Shown here: one piece after another, positions 26,915 to 36,637 of the stretch | How positions within the stretch are numbered: position 1 is the stretch's first letter | Layout: the number at the start of each line of letters is the position of its first letter | Source: Actinacidiphila oryziradicis | GTDB taxonomy: Bacteria; Actinomycetota; Actinomycetes; Streptomycetales; Streptomycetaceae | Assembly: GCF_005047355.1 (NCBI RefSeq) | Contig: NZ_SUMC01000011.1 | Coordinates: 62,001 to 126,000, forward strand | Direction: 5' to 3' | Length of the DNA stretch: 64,000 nt | Translations under genes and position numbers: made by a program | The notes under the pieces: model-generated | Seen by the model: only the letters and a program-made list of their open reading frames with translations | Told to the model about the DNA's origin: nothing | Databases searched by the model: none

Positions 26915-28117
26915 ATGACCACACACGCCACCACCGCCACGCCACTCCGGATCGGCCCGCACACCGTGTGGCCGCCAGTGGTGCTGGCACCGATGGCCGG
27001 AATCACCAACGCGCCCTTCCGCACCTTGTGCCGCGAGTTCAGCGGCGGCAAGGGCCAGCAGGCCCCGGTCGCGGAGCCGCGACGCCGCGCTCCCCGCCAC
27101 CGGGGCCTCTTCGTCTCCGAGATGATCACGACCCGCGCGCTGGTCGAGCGGAACGAAAAGACCATGCACCTGATCCACTTCGACGGCACCGAGAAACCCC
27201 GCTCCATCCAGCTCTACGGAGTCGACCCGGTCACCGTCGGCAAGGCCGTCCGCATGATCGTCGACGAGGACCTCGCCGACCACATCGACCTCAACTTCGG
27301 CTGCCCCGTCCCCAAGGTGACCCGCAAGGGCGGCGGCTCGGCCCTCCCGTACAAGCGGAATCTGCTGCGCTCCATCCTGCGCGAGGCTGTCGGCAACGCC
27401 GGGGAGCTGCCGGTCACCATCAAGATGCGCAAAGGTATCGACGACGACCACCTCACCTACCTCGACGCCGGCCGGATCGCCGTCGAGGAGGGCGTCACCG
27501 CCGTCGCCCTCCATGGCCGCACCGCCGCCCAGCACTACGGCGGCACAGCCGACTGGGACGCCATCGCCCGTCTGAAGGAGCACGTCCCGGAGATCCCGGT
27601 GCTGGGCAACGGGGACATCTGGTGCGCGGACGACGCGGTGCGCATGATGCGCGCCACCGGCTGCGACGGCGTCGTGGTCGGCCGCGGCTGCCTGGGCCGG
27701 CCGTGGCTCTTCGCCGACCTGGTGGCCGCGTTCGACGACGGCGGCGGGGGCCAGGCAAGGCCGACGTTCAAGGAGGTCGCCGGCGTCATGCTGCGCCACG
27801 CCGGGCTGCTGGGGGAGTGGCTGGACGACGAGGCACGCGGTGTCATCGACTTCCGCAAGCATGTGCCCTGGTACACCAAGGGCTTCTCGGTCGGTTCCGA
27901 AGCGCGGCGGAATCTGGCGATGGCCTCGTCACTCGCCGAGCTCGACGATCACCTTTCCGGGCTGGACCTCGACCAGGAATGGCCGGAACGCGCCGAAGGC
28001 CCGCGTGGCCGCACCGCCGCCGGCAAGCGGGTCGTCCTGCCGGACGGCTGGCTGAAGGACCCTTACGACTGCGCCGCGGTCAGCGCCGACGCGGAACTGG
28101 ACACCTCGGGCGGCTGA
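26915..28117 (+). CDS. dusB: tRNA-dihydrouridine synthase (DusB-like) with a short N-terminal insert
   Basis: An FMN enzyme that reduces uridines in tRNA. APMAGITNAPFRTLCRE, DLNFGCPVPKVTRKGGGSAL (20 residues, with catalytic Cys) and GNGDIW with VVVGRGCLGRPW, the FMN phosphate site, are intact. Between GGK and GLFVSEMITTRALVE lies a 17-residue Arg/Pro-rich insert (about 27050-27105) that I do not expect in this family. Alternative ATG at 26906. GAGAAT seven bases before the second ATG hints at leaderless transcription. Confidence 0.92.
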   Translation: MTTHATTATPLRIGPHTVWPPVVLAPMAGITNAPFRTLCREFSGGKGQQAPVAEPRRRAPRHRGLFVSEMITTRALVERNEKTMHLIHFDGTEKPRSIQLYGVDPVTVGKAVRMIVDEDLADHIDLNFGCPVPKVTRKGGGSALPYKRNLLRSILREAVGNAGELPVTIKMRKGIDDDHLTYLDAGRIAVEEGVTAVALHGRTAAQHYGGTADWDAIARLKEHVPEIPVLGNGDIWCADDAVRMMRATGCDGVVVGRGCLGRPWLFADLVAAFDDGGGGQARPTFKEVAGVMLRHAGLLGEWLDDEARGVIDFRKHVPWYTKGFSVGSEARRNLAMASSLAELDDHLSGLDLDQEWPERAEGPRGRTAAGKRVVLPDGWLKDPYDCAAVSADAELDTSGG

Positions 28118-28144
28118 CCGGGGCCGGACAGGACAGCTGGTCCG

Positions 28145-29509
28145 CTAGTCCGCGCCCTCCGCTATCAGGTCCAGGGCCGTGGCCGCCGTCCAGCTGAAGC
28201 TGCGGATGCCGCGGCCGTCGCCGGTGTGCGGGTCCACGTACTCGGCGAAGCCCGTGCGGCCGGCGGCCTCCAGGAGGTCCTCGCGCAGGCGCTTGGCGTC
28301 CAGGGTCGCCCCGTAGGAGCGCAGGCCGCGGTGGAGCAGCCAGCCCACGTTGAACCAGGAGGGCCCCCGCCAGTAGCGGGCCGGGTCGAAGGCGGAGCCG
28401 GTGAGGTCGTAGCTGGGGACCATGTGGACGCGGCCCAGTGCGAAGTTGTCGCCGCGGAGGGTGTCCAGGAGGGAGCGGACGACGGGTTCGGGGAGGTCCG
28501 CGACGATCAGGGGGACGAGACCGGCCACGCTGCCCTCGCCGATCAGTGCGTCGGAGCCGTCAGCGCCGTCGGCGCGCAGGTCACGGCAGCGGAAGAGGCC
28601 GGATTCGGGGTCGTAGAGGCGCTCCAGCAGGGCGGCGGTGATGGCCTGGGCCCGTGCGCGGTGGAAGCCGGGGTCCTTGCCGATCGCCGCGGCGATGTCG
28701 GCGAGGGCGTACTCGGAGGCGGCCAGCAGGCCGTTGAGGCAGGGGTCCTCGACGGCGAAGGCGTGTTCGGTGCGGGCGTCGTCGTAGTCGTGGTCGCGGT
28801 AGTCCGTGCAGAGCCGGACGTAGCGGCCGTAGTCGAGGTCGGTGGGGCGGTCGGCGGCATCGGAGTGGGTGAGGTCGCGGCGCTCGTACGAGCCGGGGTC
28901 GGCGGGGGCGATCCGGGCGAGCGGGCTGTCCCAGCAGGGGCTGTTGTCCATCCCGGACTCCCAGGGATGGACGATCGAGGCGAGGCCGCTGCCGCCGAGG
29001 TCGCGGGGGCCCAGGAGGTAGTCGTGCCAGGCGGCCAGCCGAGGGTAGAGGCGGTGCAGGAAGCCGCGGTCCAGCGAGTCATTGGGGTCGGTACGGTGCA
29101 CCTCCCAGGCGGCCAGGGCGTGCACGGGCGGCTGGATGATGCCGGAGGTGTTGATGAGCCCGGCCTCGCCCGGCACGCCGGCCTGCCAGAAGTCGGGGCC
29201 GGGGAAGTAGGCGTCGGCGGGGACGGAGTCGTTGAAGACGATGTGGGGCACCCGGCCGTCCGCCCACTGGGCGGCGAAGAGGGTCTCCAGCTCCCGCCCG
29301 GCGCGGCGCGGGGACAGGTGTCTGAGGCCGATGGCGATGAAGGCCGAGTCCCAGCTCCACTGGTGCGGATACAGGGTGCGGGAGGGGACGGTCGAGCCGC
29401 CGGCCCAGTTGCCGAGCAGGACCCAGGCCGCGACCCGGTGCAGCCGGCCCCAGCTGTCCGGGGCCGCAGCGATCCAGGGCTTGCCGCGATCGTTCGGAGT
29501 ACGGGGCAT
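28145..29509 (-). CDS. MGH1/GH63-like glycoside hydrolase
   Basis: A 454-residue (alpha/alpha)6-barrel protein of the mannosylglycerate-hydrolase-like/GH63 group. YPHQWSWDSAFIAIGLRHLS, NTSGIIQPPVHALAAWEVHR and HPWESGMDNSPCWDSPL are the usual substrate-pocket segments, with the candidate acid in WDSAF or WESGMDN. There is no signal peptide, so it acts in the cytoplasm on a sugar or glycoside imported or made in the cell. The start at 29509 is taken from similarity; the ribosome site is poor. Two GAGCGCTC palindromes lie upstream. Confidence 0.78.
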   Translation of the reverse strand: MPRTPNDRGKPWIAAAPDSWGRLHRVAAWVLLGNWAGGSTVPSRTLYPHQWSWDSAFIAIGLRHLSPRRAGRELETLFAAQWADGRVPHIVFNDSVPADAYFPGPDFWQAGVPGEAGLINTSGIIQPPVHALAAWEVHRTDPNDSLDRGFLHRLYPRLAAWHDYLLGPRDLGGSGLASIVHPWESGMDNSPCWDSPLARIAPADPGSYERRDLTHSDAADRPTDLDYGRYVRLCTDYRDHDYDDARTEHAFAVEDPCLNGLLAASEYALADIAAAIGKDPGFHRARAQAITAALLERLYDPESGLFRCRDLRADGADGSDALIGEGSVAGLVPLIVADLPEPVVRSLLDTLRGDNFALGRVHMVPSYDLTGSAFDPARYWRGPSWFNVGWLLHRGLRSYGATLDAKRLREDLLEAAGRTGFAEYVDPHTGDGRGIRSFSWTAATALDLIAEGAD

Positions 29510-29550
29510 AGATGCGCATTCCAGCAGCCCGAGCGGTGGTGGTGCAACTG

Positions 29551-29630
29551 CGAGCGCTCGGCGTCCGGAAAGTGAGACCACCCGGGTGATTCTCGCCACT
29601 CTGATCACCGCTCCGCTCATTCGAGCGCTC
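29551..29630. promoter_or_regulatory. Two LacI/CebR-like GAGCGCTC palindromes
   Basis: CGAGCGCTCG at 29551-29560 and TCGAGCGCTCAG around 29621-29632 share the centre of LacI-family operators such as CebR sites (TGGGAGCGCTCCCA). They lie about 40 and 110 bases upstream of the glycoside hydrolase start, 63 bases between them, allowing looping. No LacI gene is in view. Confidence 0.45.
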
Positions 29631-29923
29631 AGTTGAAATGAACACCTCTCTAATGAGTGGCACTGGGTGTCATCGTTGTCTAATTCACTTGATCGATGAA
29701 TGAGTGCGCTCCGTAACGGAGGCGGACGCCGCTGATCACTCGTGGCGCTGATGTGTTCGACTCTTGAAGAGACTCAAGCATGGGCTGCGACCCCCCTCTG
29801 CTTTCGATGTTTCGGCGGATGGGTGGTTACGGCCGTGTGACGTGGTGATGGACGCACTGCGGCGCCTTGGAGATGGGTACGCTCCCCGCCGTCAGGGCAT
29901 CCCGGCCGCGAGGAGCGAGTCCC

Positions 29924-32638
<2,715 letters not shown>

Positions 32639-32679
32639 GGCCGTAGGGCTTGGCCCCATAGACCATTTCCACCCTCACC

Positions 32680-32712
32680 GGGGGCGGCGCCTCGTGCGGA
32701 GGTGCCGCCCCC
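32680..32712 (+). terminator. Rho-independent terminator of ppdK
   Basis: GGGGGCGGC (32680-32688) pairs with GCCGCCCCC (32704-32712). The loop contains a further CCTC/GGAGG stem, and CTTTATT follows. Confidence 0.85.
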
Positions 32713-32766
32713 GCTTTATTGTTCGGTCGAGGCAACCTGACGCGTGTGCCGACAGGTTGACCGGAT

Positions 32767-33139
32767 GTGAGAGAGACGACGCGGGCAACGGCCCGATGGC
32801 GAGCGGTCGGCGACCGTGGGCGGGCGGAATCACCTCGTAGGAGAGCCTTTGTCCTGCTCGTCGTGGGGACGGCGCTTGCCGGATGCGGTGCGCCCGTGAG
32901 CGGTGTCGCGAACAGTGAGCCTGCGGCAGTGTTCAGCGCCCCGGCGAACGACGTCAGCGCCGGCCCGTCGTCCGCGGCGGGAGCGGGAGCGCGGCTCCGC
33001 CAAAGCGACGTCCTCGCGGGCAGCGGCGGCCCTCGCAGCGGACAGCGGCGCGAGTCCTGCGGCCGCCCGAATACGGTTCACGGCCCAGATCGGCCAGCGA
33101 TACGCCTCCAACGGGCGGGCTCCGCTCTCTGACGCCTGA
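32767..33139 (+). pseudogene. Frameshifted small lipoprotein-like gene
   Basis: The frame from GTG 32767 encodes a basic start and a lipoprotein signal RRRAFVLLVVGTALAGCG with lipobox LAGC, then becomes Arg-rich after about residue 75. The frame shifted by one base, ending at 33139, gives a more protein-like end (RIRFTAQIGQRYASNGRAPLSD). A frameshift near 32990 would join them. The parent family was not recognised. It could alternatively be a real short lipoprotein ending at 33132. Confidence 0.35.
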
Positions 33140-33146
33140 CGTCACA

Positions 33147-33689
33147 TCAGCTTTCCAGCAGCGTCTTCAGCCCGGCCAGGCGCTCCTTCCAGAACGCCTT
33201 GTACGCCACCATCGAGTCGCCGTCCGGCAGCTTGGTGTGCGAGAGCGAGATCTGTGACTTCGCCGTGCTCCGCACGACCACGTACACGCTCACCCGGCTG
33301 GTGCCGCCGTCCCAGTCGGCGGTCACGGACTTCGCCGGGCGGGAGGTGCGTACGGTGAAGTCCCCGTCCGGCAGCCACAGGCGGCGCAGTTCCGCGTCGG
33401 TGAACGCGTCGGTGACGCGGACCGGCGGGACGTTGATCGTCTTGTTGCCGCTGGCCTGGAAGTCGCCCTCGCAGGTCTGCCCCGCGGCGCGCATTCCGCG
33501 CGACTGCTCATAGCCGTTGGTGATGGACTGGGCGTGCCAGCCCCGCACGCCATGGGCCTGTACCAGGTGCCGGGCTATCTCGGTGTGGCTGTGTCTCGTG
33601 GCGCCCCACGAGTCGAGTGCGGCAAACCACACGGACCACCCGCGGCCCGTGCTTTTGCGCAGTGCGTCGTCCGACAGGTGGCTGGTCAC
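33147..33689 (-). CDS. DUF4287 domain protein with SRPBCC-like C-terminal part
   Basis: A 180-residue cytoplasmic protein. Residues 1-65 (ALRKSTGRGWSVWFAALDSW, HTEIARHLVQAHGVRGWHAQ, ITNGYEQSRGMR) match the DUF4287 helical domain. Residues 75-180 (VRVTDAFTDAELRRLW, SVYVVVRS, FWKERLAGLKTLLES) fit an SRPBCC/AHSA1-type fold. In Streptomyces these two domains commonly co-occur. Function unknown; a ligand-binding role is suggested by the fold only. Confidence 0.7.
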   Translation of the reverse strand: MTSHLSDDALRKSTGRGWSVWFAALDSWGATRHSHTEIARHLVQAHGVRGWHAQSITNGYEQSRGMRAAGQTCEGDFQASGNKTINVPPVRVTDAFTDAELRRLWLPDGDFTVRTSRPAKSVTADWDGGTSRVSVYVVVRSTAKSQISLSHTKLPDGDSMVAYKAFWKERLAGLKTLLES

Positions 33690-33889
33690 GGCTCGACGCT
33701 AGGCGCCCTGGCCGGGCGGGGCAAGTGCGGGCCGCCGGCCGATGCCCGTGCCCGAGTCGCCGGGCGTCCGCTCCCCGCTCCCCACCCGTCGGTTCGGCCT
33801 GGCGGCGGGCGGCTGGGCCTGCCGAACCGCCCGCTGCTCGGGCGGGCAGGCGAGCGGGCGGCAAAGCCCGCGACGGAGGAGGCTTGGCC

Positions 33890-34807
33890 TCAAAGCCCCG
33901 CGTAGGAGACGCCTGTCAGCTGCTCGGAGGCGGCCCAAAGCAGCTCGCCCGTGCGGTCGTTGAGTGTCCAGGAGGCGCGGCGGGAGCGGGCGGGCTCGCC
34001 GCGCATGCCGAGGAGGCGGGGGCCGGTGTAGGAGTCGGGGAGGACGCCGGGGGCGGTGGCGGCGTAGAGGGCGGGGAGGGCTCCCGCGTCCGCGGATTGG
34101 GCGAAGACACCGTTGGCGAGCTCCCACATGCGCCGGCGGGCGCGGTGGCCCTCCAGCTTGGAGCTTTCGGTCTGGAGGTTGGTGGACGCGTAGCCGGGGT
34201 GCGCGGCGGCGGCTGTGAGGCCGGCGCCGGCGGCCTCGACGCGCCGGGCCAACTCATGGACGAAGAGCAGGTTCGCGCTTTTCGAGCGGCTGTAGGCGCT
34301 CCAGCGGCGGTAGCGGCGCTCGCTGTTGAGGTCGCCGAGATCGACGTTGGCGGCGGTGTGCATCCAGCTGGACAGGCTGACGACGCGCGCGCCGGGTGTG
34401 GCGAGGAGATGCGGCAGCAGGAGCCCGGTGAGGGCGAAGTGCCCGAGGTGGTTGACCCCGAACTGGGTCTCGAAGCCGTCGGCGGTCTTGGCGTACGGCA
34501 GTGCCATCACACCGGCGTTGTTGATCAGCAGGTCCAGTCGCTCGTCGTCGTAATCCTTGGCGAAGGCCCGCACGGTGGACAGGTCCCCGAGATCCAGATG
34601 CCGGTACCCCACCCGGGCGGAGGGCACTTCACTCTGGAGCCGCTCCACCGCCTCCTTGCCGCGCAGCTCGTTGCGGCAGGCGAGCAGTATCCTTGCCCCT
34701 TTCCGGGCGAGTTCACGAGCGGTGCAGTAGCCGATGCCGCTGTTCGCGCCGGTGACGACGGCGGTGCGGCCGCTCTGGTCGGGGATGTCGTGCACGTTCC
34801 AGGCCAT
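33890..34807 (-). CDS. Short-chain dehydrogenase/reductase (retinol dehydrogenase-like)
   Basis: A 305-residue SDR. The cofactor motif TGANSGIG follows VVT, NNAG is in INNAGVMALPY, the catalytic Ser lies in VVSLSSWMH, and YxxxK is YSRSK. The C-terminal extension is typical of the RDH/WWOX-like branch in actinobacteria. The start at 34807 (MAWNVHDIPDQ) removes an unlikely N-terminal extension. Substrate unknown. Confidence 0.88.
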   Translation of the reverse strand: MAWNVHDIPDQSGRTAVVTGANSGIGYCTARELARKGARILLACRNELRGKEAVERLQSEVPSARVGYRHLDLGDLSTVRAFAKDYDDERLDLLINNAGVMALPYAKTADGFETQFGVNHLGHFALTGLLLPHLLATPGARVVSLSSWMHTAANVDLGDLNSERRYRRWSAYSRSKSANLLFVHELARRVEAAGAGLTAAAAHPGYASTNLQTESSKLEGHRARRRMWELANGVFAQSADAGALPALYAATAPGVLPDSYTGPRLLGMRGEPARSRRASWTLNDRTGELLWAASEQLTGVSYAGL

Positions 34808-34966
34808 GGTGTCTCCGGTGCCTCTCTGTGGTCCCCCCGTTGTCGTGCCCAGCGCGGCCAGGTTAAGCGGAGCACCGGCTACCGGTCGACGCCCAGGCGC
34901 CGGGCGCATGCCGAACGCCCCCTGCGGCGCGAGGCGGCAGGGGGCGGGAGTCAGGGCTGAGCCACG

Positions 34967-35152
34967 TCAGGTGTGGGGCGGCTTCTCGTCATTGCCGAAC
35001 TGCTCGTTGAGCTTCTGCTGACCGGTGTCAACCTGGTGGGTGTATTTGTCGCCGGTCTTCTTGTCGGTCATGTCGCCGGCTTTTTCGACGCCCTGGCGGG
35101 TCTGGTGCGGGTGACCCTTGATCATGTCTTTGATCTTGTCGAGCATGGACAT
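34967..35152 (-). CDS. Small antitoxin-like protein (MT0933/Rv0909 family)
   Basis: A 61-residue very hydrophilic protein, MSMLDKIKDMIKGHPHQTRQ at the start, followed by GVEKAGDMTDKKTGDKY and QVDTGQQKLNEQFG. This pattern fits the actinobacterial MT0933-type putative antitoxin family, which is also similar to CsbD-like stress proteins. No toxin gene is adjacent, and the neighbouring remnant is unrelated, so the antitoxin label is a family name only. AGGGA lies just before the ATG at 35152. Confidence 0.7.
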   Translation of the reverse strand: MSMLDKIKDMIKGHPHQTRQGVEKAGDMTDKKTGDKYTHQVDTGQQKLNEQFGNDEKPPHT

Positions 35153-35248
35153 GGCTGTCCCTTCTTGCCGGTATGTCGTACTCCACCCCAGGATCGCCGT
35201 AAGGGGCGGAATGTGCATCCGGAACCTGATGGAACCGGACAAATCTCG

Positions 35249-35512
35249 TCACTTCACCTGGACCTCGCAGGTCAGGTGCCTGCGGTGGTCCACCGCCCGT
35301 TCGCCGCCGGTCAGCGTCAGCTGCACTGTGTGGCGTACGTCGACGGACGAGGTGGCCAGCCGCAGCTCCAGGGCGCCGGGCTCGACGATGCGCAGGCCCT
35401 CGCGGACCGTGTACGAGGCAAGGTCGGCGTGAAAAGCGAAGCGGACCCCGGCCGTCGCGCCCGGGTCCAGTGGCACCCGGGCGTAGCCGATCAGACGGAC
35501 GACCGGGCGCAC
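35249..35512 (-). pseudogene. C-terminal fragment of a GH3 beta-glucosidase/xylosidase (Fn3-like domain)
   Basis: The frame reads PVVRLIGYARVPLDPGATAG, VRFAFHADLASYT, IVEPGALELRLATSS and ends in TCEVQVK. This is the fibronectin-III-like domain found at the C-terminus of GH3 beta-glucosidases. The frame meets a stop six codons upstream, where a dispersed repeat begins, so the catalytic domains are gone. It is read as a deletion remnant with the repeat at the breakpoint. Confidence 0.6.
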
Positions 35513-35532
35513 GGGCTGCTCAGCCGGCTAGC

Positions 35533-35640
35533 CTGCGGCGCTTTCCCCTCCCCGCCCCTTCCCGGCTGCGTCCGACATGCGGCCGCCGCCGCGTGCAGGG
35601 CTCCGCCCCCAGACTCGGGTCCTGAAACGCCGGACGGGCC
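35533..35640 (-). repeat. Dispersed repeats of families B and A at the GH3 breakpoint
   Basis: On the minus strand 35610-35533 carries the family B repeat (GGGCGGAGCCCTGC, then CATGTCGGACGCAGCCGG, then GAAGGGGCGGGG). A close copy is at 53385-53452 on the plus strand. Next to it, 35620-35639 is a family A copy (GCCCGTCCGGCGTTTCAGGA). Confidence 0.7.
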
Positions 35641-35649
35641 GGAATCAGG

Positions 35650-36306
35650 TCAGCCGGATGCGGCGACACGGCCGCCGACGTCGACCGAGCCGTCCGGGCG
35701 CGGGCGGGTGAGGAGCTGGGAGCCGGTGCCCTGACGGATGTCGAGCGGTATGCCGAGCTCGGCGGTGAGGATGATGGCGGCGGCGCCCGTCGCCTCGTCC
35801 TCGACGATGCCGTCACCCCGGCGGGGGAACGCCCGAGCCCGGACCCGGCCGGTCGCCTCGTCCGCCCAGGCCCAGGCGTAGAGCCAGCCTTCGCCGGGCG
35901 GAGGTGCGGGCAGAGCGTCTATCTCGGCGACGGACGCGTACTGCTCGGTCCGCCGTCCGGGGGCCCACTCCGCGCGCCCACGGATCCAGGTGAAGTCACC
36001 TTCCGCCCAAGTGGGCACTTCCCCGGCCGCCGGCCGGAGCAGGCCCGCCTTCAGCAGCCACCCGGTGCCGACAAGCGGGTGCCCGGCGAAGGGCAGAGGC
36101 ACGCTGGGAGTGTAGATGTCCACTTCGCCGCGCGCTTCGTCGTCGATGAAGACGGTCTCGCTGTAGCCCAGCTTCGCGGCCAGCTTCTGTCGCGCTTCGC
36201 TGCCGGGCACGGCGGCTCCGTCGCGTACGACGCCGAGCAGATTGCCGCCACGGCCGTCCGGCCCGAAGAAGACCCGCAGCACCACAAGATCGGTCATGCG
36301 GATCAT
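35650..36306 (-). CDS. PhzF-family isomerase-like protein
   Basis: A 218-residue protein of the PhzF/DAP-epimerase fold. GGNLLGVV, the PFAGHPLVGTGWLL motif around a conserved His, and GDGIVEDEATGAAA holding the phosphate or carboxylate loop are present. It is somewhat shorter than PhzF itself (about 280), so the two half-domains are compact. It begins 4 bases after the nirD stop and may be co-transcribed with nirBD. The substrate is unknown and phenazine synthesis is not implied. Confidence 0.8.
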   Translation of the reverse strand: MIRMTDLVVLRVFFGPDGRGGNLLGVVRDGAAVPGSEARQKLAAKLGYSETVFIDDEARGEVDIYTPSVPLPFAGHPLVGTGWLLKAGLLRPAAGEVPTWAEGDFTWIRGRAEWAPGRRTEQYASVAEIDALPAPPPGEGWLYAWAWADEATGRVRARAFPRRGDGIVEDEATGAAAIILTAELGIPLDIRQGTGSQLLTRPRPDGSVDVGGRVAASG

Positions 36307-36310
36307 TGAA

Positions 36311-36637
36311 TCACCGGGCTCTGACAGTGAAGGCCGGCACCGACACGGAGTCATCGTCGAGGCACTGGCCCGTCGCCAGGTCGAACCGCTGCTTGAGCAG
36401 CGGGGAGGCCACGAAGTGCCGGCCGTCGGCCGTGGAGCCGAGCAGGCCGCGCGAGAGGACGTACGCCCCGGTGAACGGATCGCGGTTCTCGACCGCGTAG
36501 AGCGTGCCGTGGCGGTCGGCGAAGACGGCGGCCTGGTTGCCGTCCGGCAGCAGTGCCGCCACGCCGCGGCCGGGGGTGAGGAGGTCGCGGTCGCAGACGG
36601 CGAACCATTCTTCGGCGAGGAGGAGTTCGACGGTCAT
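36311..36637 (-). CDS. nirD: Nitrite reductase small subunit NirD
   Basis: A 108-residue Rieske-fold subunit of the NADH-dependent assimilatory nitrite reductase. WFAVCDRDLLTPGRGVAALL, QAAVFADRHGTLYAVENRDP and HFVASPLLKQRFDLATG match NirD. The Rieske Cys/His ligands are not retained, as usual in this subfamily. The start overlaps the nirB stop (ATGA). Confidence 0.93.
   Translation of the reverse strand: MTVELLLAEEWFAVCDRDLLTPGRGVAALLPDGNQAAVFADRHGTLYAVENRDPFTGAYVLSRGLLGSTADGRHFVASPLLKQRFDLATGQCLDDDSVSVPAFTVRAR

Noticed and set aside
34967..35152. Toxin-antitoxin module
   Set aside because: Only an antitoxin-family-like protein is present; no toxin gene is adjacent.
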